From Cryptoclostridium sp036644995 (GTDB lineage Bacteria > Bacillota > Dehalobacteriia > UBA7702), in NCBI GenBank assembly GCA_036644995.1, contig JAVXOZ010000034.1, positions 1 to 20,187 of the forward strand: a stretch of DNA of 20,187 nucleotides. Direction: 5' to 3'. The translations under genes were made by a program, and so were the position numbers. The notes under the pieces are model-generated. The model did not search any database. It was given only the letters and a program-made list of their open reading frames with translations, and had not been told where the DNA came from. Below are positions 1 to 8,282 of this stretch, piece after piece (the stretch's first letter is position 1; each line of letters begins with the position of its first letter).

Positions 1-2093
1 ATCAAAATCGTCAAGGACAGGGTACACAAGGTCAAGGCGGTTATCAAAATCGTCAGGGACAGGGGAACTCGGGTGGTCAAGGTGGTTTCCAAAATCGTTC
101 GGGTCAAGGTACCTCAGGTGGTCAGGGTGGTTTTCAAAATAGAGATAGAGCTGCTCAACCCAGTACCGATACTATAAGACCCCAAGAGAAAAAAGAGCCA
201 CGTCGTTTTGAACAAAAGAAAAAGAATAATCCTTATGAAAATCGCAAAAAGGATTTTGAAAAACGTAATTTTGGCAATAATCGTTATCGCACCAATCCCA
301 AGCAGAAAAAGCATAAGAAGGAAGATATGCCGCCGGTAGTGCCGAAAACCGTACTTATCGGTGAAACAGTGGTGATTTCCGATCTTGCAAAATCAATGAG
401 TAAAACAGCTGCAGAGCTTATTAAATCATTATTTAACCTTGGTGTAATGGCTACTGTAAACCAGGAAATAGATAGCGATACCGCTATGATTCTTGGTGAA
501 GAATTTGGTATTACAGTGGAAATTAAAGTGGATAAAACCATGGAGATAATGGAAGAAGATCATGATGATGAAAGTACATTACAGGAAAGACCGCCGGTGG
601 TTACTGTTATGGGTCACGTTGATCATGGTAAGACATCTCTCCTGGATGCTATTCGTAACACCAATGTTATCTCACGTGAAGCAGGGGGTATTACCCAGCA
701 TATTGGTGCTTATCAAGTAGAAATATCAGGTAAAAAAATCACATTTTTGGATACCCCGGGACATGAAGCTTTTACTTCTATGCGTGCTCGTGGTGCTCAG
801 GTTACAGATATTGCTATTTTGGTAGTAGCCGCAGATGACGGTGTTATGCCCCAAACTGTTGAGGCTATCAACCACGCAAAGGCTGCTAAAGTTCCTATTA
901 TAGTAGCAATTAATAAAATAGATAAACCCGGTGCCAATGTGGATAAAATTCGCCAAGAGCTTACAGAATATGAGTTGCTTGATGAAGAATGGGGCGGTAA
1001 CACCATTATGGTTCCTGTTTCTGCAAAAAAAGAAGAAGGCATTGCCAATCTTTTGGAAATGATTTTACTTGTTTCCGAAGTTGCAGAATTAAAGAGCAAT
1101 CCCGATAGAAATGCCAGAGGCACAGTTATTGAAGCCGAGTTGGATAAAGGCAGAGGTGCTGTTGCCACAGTATTGGTTCAAAAAGGTACATTACACGTTG
1201 GTGATATATTGGTAGCAGGTACTGAATTTGCAAAAATTCGTGCTATGATAGATGATAAAGGTCGCCGCACTAAAGTGGCAGGTCCTTCCACTCCCGTGGA
1301 AGTTCAGGGCTTTTCCAATGTTCCACCCGCAGGTGAAGTTTTTGTTTGTGTAGATGATGAAAAAGATGCACGTTATATTGCGGACCATAATTCACAGGTA
1401 AAACGTGAAAAAGATATGGGCAAAAGTGCCATGGTTACCTTGGATGATCTTTTCAAACAAATTTCCGAAGGTGAAATAAAAGAATTAAATATTGTTTTAA
1501 AAGCCGATGTTCACGGTTCTGTGGAAGCTTTATCCCAATCTATTAAAAACCTCAGTACCGATGAAGTTCGTGTTAATATAATTCACAGTGGTGTTGGTGC
1601 CATTGTGGAAACAGATGTTATGCTTGCCCAGGCATCAAGTGCTATTATTATTGGGTTTAACGTGCGTCCTGATGTTAACACCAAAAAAGCCGCAGAAAAA
1701 GCCGGTGTGGATATTCGCATGTACCGTGTTATTTATGAAGCTTTGGATTCTATCAAAGCTGCAATGACAGGGTTGCTTGATCCCGAATTTAAGGAAAATG
1801 TGGTAGGTCATGTGGAAGTGCGTGATTTAATAAAAGTTCCTAAAATTGGTTTGGTTGCCGGTAGCTATGTTCTTGATGGTAAAGTTGTCAGAAACGGCAA
1901 AGTTCGCTTATTGAGAAATGGTGTAGTAATTCATGAAGGCGAAATTGCTTCTTTAAGAAGATTTAAAGATGATGTTAAAGAAGTGCAAACAGGATTTGAA
2001 TGCGGTATTTGTATTGAAAACTTTAATGATGTTAAAGTTGAAGACCAAATGGAAATATATATCATGGAAGAAACCAAGCGTGAATTGGAATAA
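1..2093 (+). CDS. infB: Translation initiation factor IF-2 (5' end outside window)
   Basis: IF-2 is the GTPase that brings fMet-tRNA to the 30S subunit and promotes subunit joining. The reading frame is open from base 3, so the N-terminus lies upstream. The first ~45 visible residues are Gly/Gln/Asn-rich repeats, followed by a Lys/Arg-rich charged linker to about base 325. The IF2_N segment follows (ending near VEIKVDKTMEIME). The G domain has G1 GHVDHGKT (612-635), the switch region EAGGITQHIGAY, G3 DTPGHEAF and G4 NKID. Domains II, III and the C-terminal fMet-tRNA-binding domain are complete to the stop. It heads a run of translation genes, with rbfA 45 bases downstream. An internal ATG at 327 opens a 588-residue stretch but is not a credible start, because the frame continues upstream with IF2-like composition. 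Identification is certain; only the upstream limit is unknown. Confidence 0.97.
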   Translation, partial: QNRQGQGTQGQGGYQNRQGQGNSGGQGGFQNRSGQGTSGGQGGFQNRDRAAQPSTDTIRPQEKKEPRRFEQKKKNNPYENRKKDFEKRNFGNNRYRTNPKQKKHKKEDMPPVVPKTVLIGETVVISDLAKSMSKTAAELIKSLFNLGVMATVNQEIDSDTAMILGEEFGITVEIKVDKTMEIMEEDHDDESTLQERPPVVTVMGHVDHGKTSLLDAIRNTNVISREAGGITQHIGAYQVEISGKKITFLDTPGHEAFTSMRARGAQVTDIAILVVAADDGVMPQTVEAINHAKAAKVPIIVAINKIDKPGANVDKIRQELTEYELLDEEWGGNTIMVPVSAKKEEGIANLLEMILLVSEVAELKSNPDRNARGTVIEAELDKGRGAVATVLVQKGTLHVGDILVAGTEFAKIRAMIDDKGRRTKVAGPSTPVEVQGFSNVPPAGEVFVCVDDEKDARYIADHNSQVKREKDMGKSAMVTLDDLFKQISEGEIKELNIVLKADVHGSVEALSQSIKNLSTDEVRVNIIHSGVGAIVETDVMLAQASSAIIIGFNVRPDVNTKKAAEKAGVDIRMYRVIYEALDSIKAAMTGLLDPEFKENVVGHVEVRDLIKVPKIGLVAGSYVLDGKVVRNGKVRLLRNGVVIHEGEIASLRRFKDDVKEVQTGFECGICIENFNDVKVEDQMEIYIMEETKRELE
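3..134 (+). repeat. In-frame 42-45 bp tandem repeat encoding Gly/Gln-rich IF2 segment
   Basis: Three consecutive units start at 3 (42 bp), 45 (45 bp) and 90 (45 bp). Each begins with CAAAAT and encodes QNR followed by G/Q/S residues and GGF or GGY. A partial fourth QNR begins at 135. Units differ by third-position changes and one codon of length, so it is a slightly decayed coding repeat. It probably continues upstream of the window. It encodes a disordered linker before the conserved IF2 domains. Confidence 0.85.
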
Positions 2094-2138
2094 AAATAGA
2101 TAATATGTTTATACTCTTATAGAGAAAGGGTGATTTCA

Positions 2139-2507
2139 TTGGCTAAATTTCGTAACAATAGAATTAATGGTGAACTACAAAGAGAAATTTCAGATATTTT
2201 GCAAAATGAAATTAAAGACCCGGGCTTGGGTTTTGTTTCCATAGTGCATTGTGAAGTAAGCGGTGATTTAAGAGTTGCCAAGGTATATTACAGTGTATTG
2301 GGAGATGAAGAAACCGTAGAGTCCAGCCAAGAGGTTATGAAGAAAAGTGCAGGTTTCATACGCCATGAAATTGCAACTCGTCTATCCATACGGTATGCCC
2401 CTGAACTGGTATTTGTCTATGATGATTCTATTCAGCACGGTATTAAAATTTCTCAAATACTTCAAGAAGAAAAAGCAAAACAGGTAAAAAAAGATGAAGA
2501 AGAATAA
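2139..2507 (+). CDS. rbfA: 30S ribosome-binding factor A
   Basis: RbfA is a small KH-fold protein that binds immature 30S subunits and aids maturation of the 16S rRNA 5' end. The 122-residue product (MAKFRNNRINGEL...) shows the family hallmarks: N-terminal basic helix, EISDILQNEIKDPGLGFVSI, a VYYSVLG strand and the C-terminal ELVFVYDDSIQHGIKI region. I chose the TTG start at 2139. The Shine-Dalgarno-like AGGGTGAT (2127-2134) sits just upstream of it, whereas an in-frame GTG at 2130 would lie inside that site. It is co-directional with infB and overlaps nrnA by 14 bases, so the two are probably translationally coupled. Confidence 0.93.
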   Translation: MAKFRNNRINGELQREISDILQNEIKDPGLGFVSIVHCEVSGDLRVAKVYYSVLGDEETVESSQEVMKKSAGFIRHEIATRLSIRYAPELVFVYDDSIQHGIKISQILQEEKAKQVKKDEEE

Positions 2508-3477
2508 TTCTTTAACACAAATTAAGCAGATTATTGATCAAAGCAATAATCTGCTTATTGTCAGCCATATTTTACCCGATGGGGATAATATAGGTTCGGT
2601 TTTGGGTTTATCCATGTGTTTACAGGCAATGGGTAAAAAAGTTACAGCTGTTGCCAATGGTGCAATACCTAAATATTATGAATTTTTACCCAATGTTGAA
2701 ATACTTATCTCCCCTGAAAATGTGGCAAAAGATAAATATGATTTAGTAATAGCTTTGGATATGTCCGATTGTGGACGTGGCGGTAACAGCTTTGATTTTA
2801 TTTGGCAGGGTTATACAATTCTTAATATTGACCACCATATTTCCAATGATTTCTTTGGTGATTATAATTACGTACAGCCCGAAGCTGCGGCTACTGCCCA
2901 AATTTTAACGGAAATTTTACTTAATTGTGCTTATCCCATAACCACGGATATTGCCACGGATTTTTATGTGGGGATTTTAACGGATTCAGGTAATTTTACA
3001 TATAGTAGTACCAGCGATAAAACCTTATCTTTAGCCGCAGAATTGCTGAAATACAACCCTGATTTGATGGCAATTCGCATGAATGTTTTTGAAAATGTAA
3101 GTTTTAAAAGAAAAAAGATATTGGGCAAAGCTTTGGTAAATGCCAAAGAAATAGAACCTCGCAATATTGTGTATTCTACTTTAAATTATGAAGAATGCCA
3201 AGAATTAGAAGCTGAAGGTCAGGATTTTGAAGGCATTATAGATCACCTTATTGGGGTTACCGATATCCGCATGGGTATTTTCTTCCGTGAAATGGAAAAA
3301 AATATCATCAAAGTTGGATTTCGTGGCAAACCCGGGGTGGATGTAACTGTGGTTGCCGGTGAGTTCGGCGGTGGCGGCCATAAGGCGGCAGGCGGTTGCA
3401 CTGTTGAAGCTACTATGGGAAACGCTGTTGAACGTGTTATAAGCCTTGCTGTAGACTATATGGAGAGTGGCATTTAA
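2494..3477 (+). CDS. nrnA: DHH-family oligoribonuclease / pAp phosphatase (NrnA-like)
   Basis: NrnA-type enzymes degrade 2-5 nt RNAs and dephosphorylate 3'-phosphoadenosine 5'-phosphate, using Mn2+ and a DHH active site. This 327-residue protein has motif I SHILPDGDNIGS (residues 24-35), motif II DMSD, the DHH motif in NIDHHISND, motif IV LTDSGNFTYSSTS, and a C-terminal DHHA1 domain ending in the substrate-binding GGGGHKAAGG loop. Length and motif order are normal for the family. It starts inside the end of rbfA and its stop overlaps the truB start by one base (TAATG), which indicates tight coupling. Its place between rbfA and truB is common in Clostridia-type genomes. pAp phosphatase activity is inferred from the family. 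Confidence 0.9.
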   Translation: MKKNNSLTQIKQIIDQSNNLLIVSHILPDGDNIGSVLGLSMCLQAMGKKVTAVANGAIPKYYEFLPNVEILISPENVAKDKYDLVIALDMSDCGRGGNSFDFIWQGYTILNIDHHISNDFFGDYNYVQPEAAATAQILTEILLNCAYPITTDIATDFYVGILTDSGNFTYSSTSDKTLSLAAELLKYNPDLMAIRMNVFENVSFKRKKILGKALVNAKEIEPRNIVYSTLNYEECQELEAEGQDFEGIIDHLIGVTDIRMGIFFREMEKNIIKVGFRGKPGVDVTVVAGEFGGGGHKAAGGCTVEATMGNAVERVISLAVDYMESGI

Positions 3478-5336
3478 TGGATGGATTTATCAATATAAAT
3501 AAACCTAAAGATTTTACCTCCCATGATGTAGTCAGTGTTTTAAAGAGGAGCTTTCGTGGAATAAAAATTGGCCACGGAGGCACTTTAGACCCTGATGCCA
3601 CCGGGGTTTTACCTATTTGTTTGGGCAAAGGCACAAAACTTCAGGATTATGTTATGGGGCAGCAAAAAAAATATAGAGCCGAAATTATTTTTGGCTACCA
3701 TAGCCCCACCTTAGATAAGGATGGGGACTATTTCATTTACGATGAAAACTTTACTTTGGACAGTGATAAATTAAATGAGGTATTACCGGATTTTATTGGT
3801 GAGATATCCCAAATTCCACCTATGGTTTCAGCAATTAAAAAAGATGGTGTAGCCCTTTATAAATTGGCACAAAGAGGCATTGAAATTCCTCGGGAATCTC
3901 GGCTAATTACCATTTATGATATAAAAGTAGGGGAAATGAAAAAAACAGCCCCTTTTCCCACTGTGCAGTTGGAAATAACCTGCTCCAAAGGCACATATAT
4001 TCGCTCTTTGGCACGGGATTTGGGTGAGGCTTTGGGCACAAAAGCCATCATTGGTGAGTTGGAAAGAGTATCAACAGGTGCTTTTAATTTGGAAAATTCC
4101 TACACCATGGAAGAAATTGCCGCCATGGTAAAAGAGGGGAATTATTCCTTCCTTTTACCTTTGGATTCCATGCTTTTGGATATAAATGCCGTAAGAGTTA
4201 AGGATATGGCAGAAATTACCGGTGTACTTAGGGGTAATTATCTTAGTTCCGTAGCAAATTTAAGGGTAGATGAAACCGTAAAAATTCTGGATAATGCCGG
4301 TTATCTTTTGGCATTGGCAAAAGTGGAAGATGATTTAAGTATTAAGCCTTTTAAAATTTTATATGATAAAAGGAAGCGTAAACAACAAATGCAGCTTTGG
4401 AATGATTGGTCTGATATAAATACAGAAGGTAAAAATACCGCAGTTGCCTTAGGTAATTTTGATGGTGTGCATTTGGGGCATAAATACCTTATAGAGCACA
4501 TGGCTTTGATGGCAGAGCAAAAAAATCTCTTTTCGGTAGTTACTGCTTTTGCACCTCATCCCCGTGATTTTTTTAATGATACTTGCCATAAATACCTCCA
4601 AACAAAAAAAGATAAAATTGACCACATTGCCAATACCGGTGCAGATGCCCTTTTTTTGATGCCCTTTAATGAGGATATAGCAAAACTTAGCCCAGAAGAA
4701 TTTATAGATGACATTCTTGTGGCGCAACTTCATGCTAAAAGTGTTTTTGTGGGCTATAATTTTAAATTTGGCAATGGTGCCCAAGGTGATATTAAATTAT
4801 TACAGGAATATGGGGCAAAAAAAGGAATTGAAATTTCAATTTTGGATAAAATAACATATAACGATAACGTAGTGAGCAGCAGTGAAATAAAACAGCATTT
4901 GGCAATGGGCGATGTGCAAATGGCAAACAAGCTTTTGGGCTATAATTTTAAAGTGGCAGGAGAGGTTGTCCATGGGCAACAATTAGGAAGAACCATCGGT
5001 TTTCCCACTGCCAATATAGATTTTTCCCAATCTATTTTATTGCCCCAAACGGGTATTTACACTACATGGGCGAAATATAAGGGCAAAAGGCATCCCTCTG
5101 TTACCAATATTGGTGTGCGTCCTACGGTGGGGGAAAATCTTAATCTTACCCTTGAAGTACATATTTTAGATGAAGACCCTGAAATTTACGGCGAAAATTT
5201 GGAAGTTACTTTTTTGAACCACATCCGCAGTGAAGAAAAATTTCCCGACTTAAATACTTTAAAAATAAAAATTGCTGAAGATGCCGCCATAGCTCAGGAA
5301 TTTTTTGATAAACGAGGGGAAAAACAACAAAAATAA
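3477..5336 (+). CDS. truB-ribF: Fused tRNA pseudouridine-55 synthase / bifunctional riboflavin kinase-FAD synthetase
   Basis: One uninterrupted 619-residue frame joins two complete enzymes. Residues 1-304 are TruB, which makes pseudouridine 55 in the tRNA T-loop: FININKPKDFTSHD at the start, the catalytic Asp38 in GGTLDPDATGVLP, the GTYIRSLARDLG strand, and a PUA-like tail. Residues 305-619 are RibF, which makes FMN then FAD: nucleotidyltransferase motif GNFDGVHLGH (326-335), FAPHP, then the riboflavin kinase domain with GRTIGFPTANI, TGIYTTWA and GVRPTVGEN. Both halves have normal length and there is almost no linker; M305 looks like an old RibF start. truB and ribF are usual neighbours, so this is a gene fusion by stop loss, or a sequencing error at one base. 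The start overlaps the nrnA stop. Confidence 0.95.
   Translation: MDGFININKPKDFTSHDVVSVLKRSFRGIKIGHGGTLDPDATGVLPICLGKGTKLQDYVMGQQKKYRAEIIFGYHSPTLDKDGDYFIYDENFTLDSDKLNEVLPDFIGEISQIPPMVSAIKKDGVALYKLAQRGIEIPRESRLITIYDIKVGEMKKTAPFPTVQLEITCSKGTYIRSLARDLGEALGTKAIIGELERVSTGAFNLENSYTMEEIAAMVKEGNYSFLLPLDSMLLDINAVRVKDMAEITGVLRGNYLSSVANLRVDETVKILDNAGYLLALAKVEDDLSIKPFKILYDKRKRKQQMQLWNDWSDINTEGKNTAVALGNFDGVHLGHKYLIEHMALMAEQKNLFSVVTAFAPHPRDFFNDTCHKYLQTKKDKIDHIANTGADALFLMPFNEDIAKLSPEEFIDDILVAQLHAKSVFVGYNFKFGNGAQGDIKLLQEYGAKKGIEISILDKITYNDNVVSSSEIKQHLAMGDVQMANKLLGYNFKVAGEVVHGQQLGRTIGFPTANIDFSQSILLPQTGIYTTWAKYKGKRHPSVTNIGVRPTVGENLNLTLEVHILDEDPEIYGENLEVTFLNHIRSEEKFPDLNTLKIKIAEDAAIAQEFFDKRGEKQQK
4369..4391 (+). 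promoter_or_regulatory. Possible internal ribosome binding site and ATG for stand-alone RibF
   Basis: Inside the fused gene, AAAGGAAG (about 4369-4376) precedes an in-frame ATG (4389-4391, Met305) by about 12 bases. That Met begins a full-length RibF of 315 residues. The site looks like the former ribF ribosome binding site. It could still give a separate RibF product in addition to the fusion. The spacing is longer than ideal. Confidence 0.4.
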
Positions 5337-5358
5337 TTGCTAAAAAGCTAAAATTCCC

Positions 5359-5387
5359 TTGCCTTTTAGCTATGGATATGATAGTAT
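5359..5387 (+). promoter_or_regulatory. Candidate sigma-A promoter of rpsO
   Basis: TTGCCT (5359-5364), a 17-base spacer, then TAGTAT (5382-5387) preceded by an extended -10 TG (5379-5380). It lies just after the truB-ribF stop and would start an rpsO transcript with a leader of about 80 bases. Confidence 0.5.
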
Positions 5388-5393
5388 AGGAAA

Positions 5394-5473
5394 AGTACCG
5401 CATACGCTGTTTGGCGGCGTCCTCGACCCCTTACATTGTTTGTGGCGAATATGAAATAAAGGAGGAAACAATT
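5394..5473 (+). ncRNA. Structured rpsO 5' leader (possible S15 autoregulatory element)
   Basis: The roughly 80-base leader between the candidate promoter and the rpsO start is more GC-rich than its surroundings. It contains a stem ACGCTG/CGGCGT around 5404-5420, with further GC-rich sequence before the AGGAGG ribosome binding site at 5462. rpsO leaders in many bacteria fold into S15-binding structures that repress translation. I see structure here but cannot match it to a defined leader class. Confidence 0.35.
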
Positions 5474-5740
5474 ATGTTAGACAAAGAAGCAAAAACAGAG
5501 ATTATTGAAAAGTTTAAAACACATGATGGTGATACCGGTTCTCCCGAAGTACAGATTGCGATTTTAACCAGTAAAATCTTATATCTTACAGATCATTTAA
5601 AAGAACACAAAAAAGATCATCATAGCCGCCGTGGGCTTTTAAAAATGGTTGGACACAGAAGAAGTCTTTTAACCTATTTACGTAAAAAAGATATCGACCG
5701 TTATCGCACACTTATCCACGAATTGGGCTTGAGAAGATAA
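5474..5740 (+). CDS. rpsO: 30S ribosomal protein S15
   Basis: S15 is a primary binder of the 16S rRNA central domain and a bridge to the 50S subunit. The 88-residue product has the family length and the signature segments THDGDTGSPEVQ, LTDHLKEHKKDHHSRRGLL, VGHRRSLLTYLRKKD and the C-terminal YRTLIHELGLRR. The ATG at 5474 is preceded by a strong AAAGGAGG. The frame extends upstream to 5411, but those residues are not S15-like and fall in the leader. It lies between truB-ribF and pnp, the usual order, and has its own candidate promoter and a strong downstream terminator. Confidence 0.97.
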   Translation: MLDKEAKTEIIEKFKTHDGDTGSPEVQIAILTSKILYLTDHLKEHKKDHHSRRGLLKMVGHRRSLLTYLRKKDIDRYRTLIHELGLRR

Positions 5741-5751
5741 ATGAATTTCTG

Positions 5752-5787
5752 AAAAGTAGGGTGATTTATTCGCTCTACTTTTTTTAT
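5752..5787 (+). terminator. Rho-independent terminator after rpsO
   Basis: A 13-bp stem pairs 5752-5764 with 5770-5782, allowing G-U pairs, around the 5-base loop TTTAT. It runs directly into a T tract. It begins 11 bases after the rpsO stop, so it should end or attenuate rpsO transcripts before pnp. Confidence 0.85.
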
Positions 5788-5813
5788 ATAAATGTTAAGA
5801 ATTTTAATGATTC

Positions 5814-5849
5814 CTTGGGGTTTAATGAACTTGTTTTAATTAAACCAAG
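5814..5849 (+). other. Stem-loop in the rpsO-pnp interval (pnp leader)
   Basis: CTTGG(GG)TTTAAT at 5814-5826 pairs with ATTAAACCAAG at 5839-5849, with two bulged bases. No T run follows, so it is not a typical terminator. pnp mRNAs in other bacteria are autoregulated through processed leader hairpins; applying that here is a guess. I found no convincing sigma-A promoter between 5788 and 5953. Confidence 0.4.
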
Positions 5850-5953
5850 AAAAGTTGTGAACAATATCCAATATTTTTATTTCTAAAAGCAGGAAAAATG
5901 GTAATTATGTAGAATTAATACTGGATATTAAAAAGAGAGGTAAAAGAAAAAGA

Positions 5954-8152
5954 ATGTTTGAAAACGCATTGAAAAAAAGTATAGAGATTGGTGGTCGCAC
6001 TCTAACTATGGAAACAGGCAAAATGGCTCGTCAAGCCAGCGGTGCCGTGTTTGCCAGCTATGGAGATACTCAATTATTGGCAACCGCCACAGGCTCCTTG
6101 GAACCCAGAGAGGGAATCGATTTCTTTCCCCTCACTGTTGATTATGAAGAAAAAATGTATGCTGTTGGGAAAATTCCCGGCGGATTTATTAAACGGGAAG
6201 GTCGTCCCACAGAAAAAGCAATTTTATCTGATAGGATAATTGATAGACCCGTTCGTCCCTTGTTCCCCAAGGGTTATAAAAATGATGTTCAGGTTGTTGT
6301 TACCGTTATGTCTGTGGAGCAGGATAATGCACCGGATGTTTTGGCAATAAACGGCGTTTCCGCTGCTTTGCACGTATCCTTTATCCCTTTTATGGGGCCT
6401 ATTGGTGCAGTTAGCGTTGGTCGTATTAATGGTGAATATGTGGTTAATCCCACTGAAGAACAGTTAGCCGAAAGCGAATTGTTTATTACTTTATGCGGCA
6501 CTAAAGATGCCATTAACATGGTGGAATGTAAGGCAAACGAAGTTTCCGAAGAAGTTATTTTAGATGGCTTGCTTTTCGGTCATGAACAAATTAAAAAAAT
6601 TGTAGCTTTTATCGAAGATTTCCGTGCTGAAGCATTGGAGCTTGGGGTTGCTGCGGAAAAATTAGTTTATGAAAAACCACCGTTTACCCCTGAAATAGAA
6701 GCAGAGGTTGCACCTTTAGCCAAAGAAAAATATAATGCTGCTTTTCATCATTGTGCAGAAATTAAAATGCCCAAGAAAAAAAGAGAAGCATATTTCGACC
6801 AAGTTTGTGCTGATATCGTAGCCGAATTTGCGGAAAAATATCCCGAACAAATTGATGAAATCAAAGAGATTATTGCCAAATCTCAAAAAGAAACAGTACG
6901 CCGCATTATCGCTGTGGATAAGCTCCGTGTTGATGGCCGTAAAATTGATGAAGTTCGCCCCATCACCTGTGAAGTTGGTGTCTTGGCAAGAACCCATGGT
7001 TCTGCACTGTTTACCCGTGGTGAAACTCAAATTTTAAATGTTTGCACCTTGGGCACTATCAGTGATGAACAAAAAATAGATGGTTTAGGCTCTGATGAAA
7101 ATAAACGTTATATTCATCATTATAATTTCCCTCCTTTCAGCGTTGGTGAAGCACGTCCCATGCGTGGCCCCGGTCGCCGTGAAATTGGGCATGGTGCCTT
7201 GGCTGAAAAAGCTGTTGAACCCATGATTCCCGGTGAAGATGTATTCCCTTACACCTTGCGTTTGGTTTCCGAAGCTTTGGAATCCAATGGTTCCACCTCT
7301 ATGGGCAGTGTTTGTGCCAGCACACTTTCTTTAATGGATGCCGGTGTGCCCATTAAAGCTCCGGTGGCAGGTGTTGCCATGGGCTTAATTAAAGATGAAG
7401 AACATATTACTATTTTAACGGATATCCAAGGCTTAGAAGATGCTTTGGGTGATATGGACTTTAAGGTTACAGGTACATCCGAAGGTGTTACCGCTATCCA
7501 AATGGATATGAAAATTGCAGGTATAACCCGTGATGTGTTTGTGGAAGCCTTGGAACAAGCTAAAAAAGGCAGAATGCACATTTTGGGTATTATGTTAGAT
7601 GCCATTAATGAACCACGCAAACAGCTTTCTATGTTTGCACCCAGAATTATTAACACCCAAGTACATCCCGATAAAATCAGAGAAATCATCGGCAGCGGCG
7701 GTAAAACCATTAAGAAAATTGTGGAAGTTACCGGAGCTAAAGTTGATATTGAAGATGACGGACGTGTATTTATTTCTTCTATTGATGCCTCACAGGGCGA
7801 AGCTGCTTTGAAAATCATCAACTCCATAGTTGAAGATGTGGAAGTTGGCAGAGTTTACCTTGGCAAAGTTGTAAATATTCGTGATTTTGGTGCATTTGTG
7901 GAATTGGTTCCCGGTGTTATGGATGCCTCTGGCAAAGATGGTATGTGCCATGTTTCGGAATTGCTCAATCGTCGTGTGGAAAATGTTACGGATCTTTTAA
8001 GTGAAGGCGATATGATTGCTGTAAAAGTTTTAGGTATAGATGATAAGGGCAAAGTGAAAATCTCCAGAAAAGCCGTTTTAAAAGATGGTATTCCCGAAGG
8101 TATGACGGAAATTATCACAGGTAAAAAAGCCAAAGAATTGTTGGGCAACTAA
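5954..8152 (+). CDS. pnp: Polyribonucleotide nucleotidyltransferase (PNPase)
   Basis: PNPase is the trimeric 3'-5' phosphorolytic exoribonuclease of RNA turnover. The 732-residue product shows both RNase PH domains (the first with FFPLTVDYEEK and IKREGRPTEKA, the second with RTHGSALFTRGETQ and MRGPGRREIGHG), an all-helical linker between them, a KH domain with GSGGKTIKKI, and an S1 domain (GKVVNIRDFGAFVEL). It is slightly longer than the usual ~700 residues. Part of the difference is extra residues in the S1 domain, around VMDASGKDGM. The ATG at 5954 has only a modest ribosome binding site, GAGAGGT at 5935-5941, about 12 bases away. It follows rpsO and precedes the YlxY-like gene, as in B. 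subtilis. Confidence 0.97.
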   Translation: MFENALKKSIEIGGRTLTMETGKMARQASGAVFASYGDTQLLATATGSLEPREGIDFFPLTVDYEEKMYAVGKIPGGFIKREGRPTEKAILSDRIIDRPVRPLFPKGYKNDVQVVVTVMSVEQDNAPDVLAINGVSAALHVSFIPFMGPIGAVSVGRINGEYVVNPTEEQLAESELFITLCGTKDAINMVECKANEVSEEVILDGLLFGHEQIKKIVAFIEDFRAEALELGVAAEKLVYEKPPFTPEIEAEVAPLAKEKYNAAFHHCAEIKMPKKKREAYFDQVCADIVAEFAEKYPEQIDEIKEIIAKSQKETVRRIIAVDKLRVDGRKIDEVRPITCEVGVLARTHGSALFTRGETQILNVCTLGTISDEQKIDGLGSDENKRYIHHYNFPPFSVGEARPMRGPGRREIGHGALAEKAVEPMIPGEDVFPYTLRLVSEALESNGSTSMGSVCASTLSLMDAGVPIKAPVAGVAMGLIKDEEHITILTDIQGLEDALGDMDFKVTGTSEGVTAIQMDMKIAGITRDVFVEALEQAKKGRMHILGIMLDAINEPRKQLSMFAPRIINTQVHPDKIREIIGSGGKTIKKIVEVTGAKVDIEDDGRVFISSIDASQGEAALKIINSIVEDVEVGRVYLGKVVNIRDFGAFVELVPGVMDASGKDGMCHVSELLNRRVENVTDLLSEGDMIAVKVLGIDDKGKVKISRKAVLKDGIPEGMTEIITGKKAKELLGN

Positions 8153-8183
8153 TATTTAAACGGTTAAGTTTTAGAATTATTAA

Positions 8184-8266
8184 ATGAATAATTAATTCAT
8201 TGTAAGCTGTGGATAATGTTTGATAATGGTTAAACCCCTGGGTTTGCTATGAATAATTAATTCATT
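8184..8266 (+). repeat. Two identical 18-bp near-palindromes upstream of the YlxY-like gene
   Basis: The same 18 bases, ATGAATAATTAATTCATT, occur at 8184-8201 and again at 8249-8266. Each contains the inverted arms ATGAAT/ATTCAT. The copies are 65 bp apart, about six helical turns, which suits a paired operator. Between them lies a short AAACCC/GGGTTT hairpin without a T tract. No known regulator site is recognised. Confidence 0.6.
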
Positions 8267-8282
8267 TTTGTACAATGACATA

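Noticed and set aside
5411..5473. Longer rpsO frame starting upstream
   Set aside because: The extra 21 residues are not S15-like, there is no ribosome binding site before it, and AAAGGAGG plus ATG at 5474 gives the family length.
7249..7827. A 192-codon open frame on the minus strand within pnp
   Set aside because: It lies antisense to conserved PNPase domains, has no ribosome binding site or recognisable domain, and its composition is that of a codon-biased shadow.
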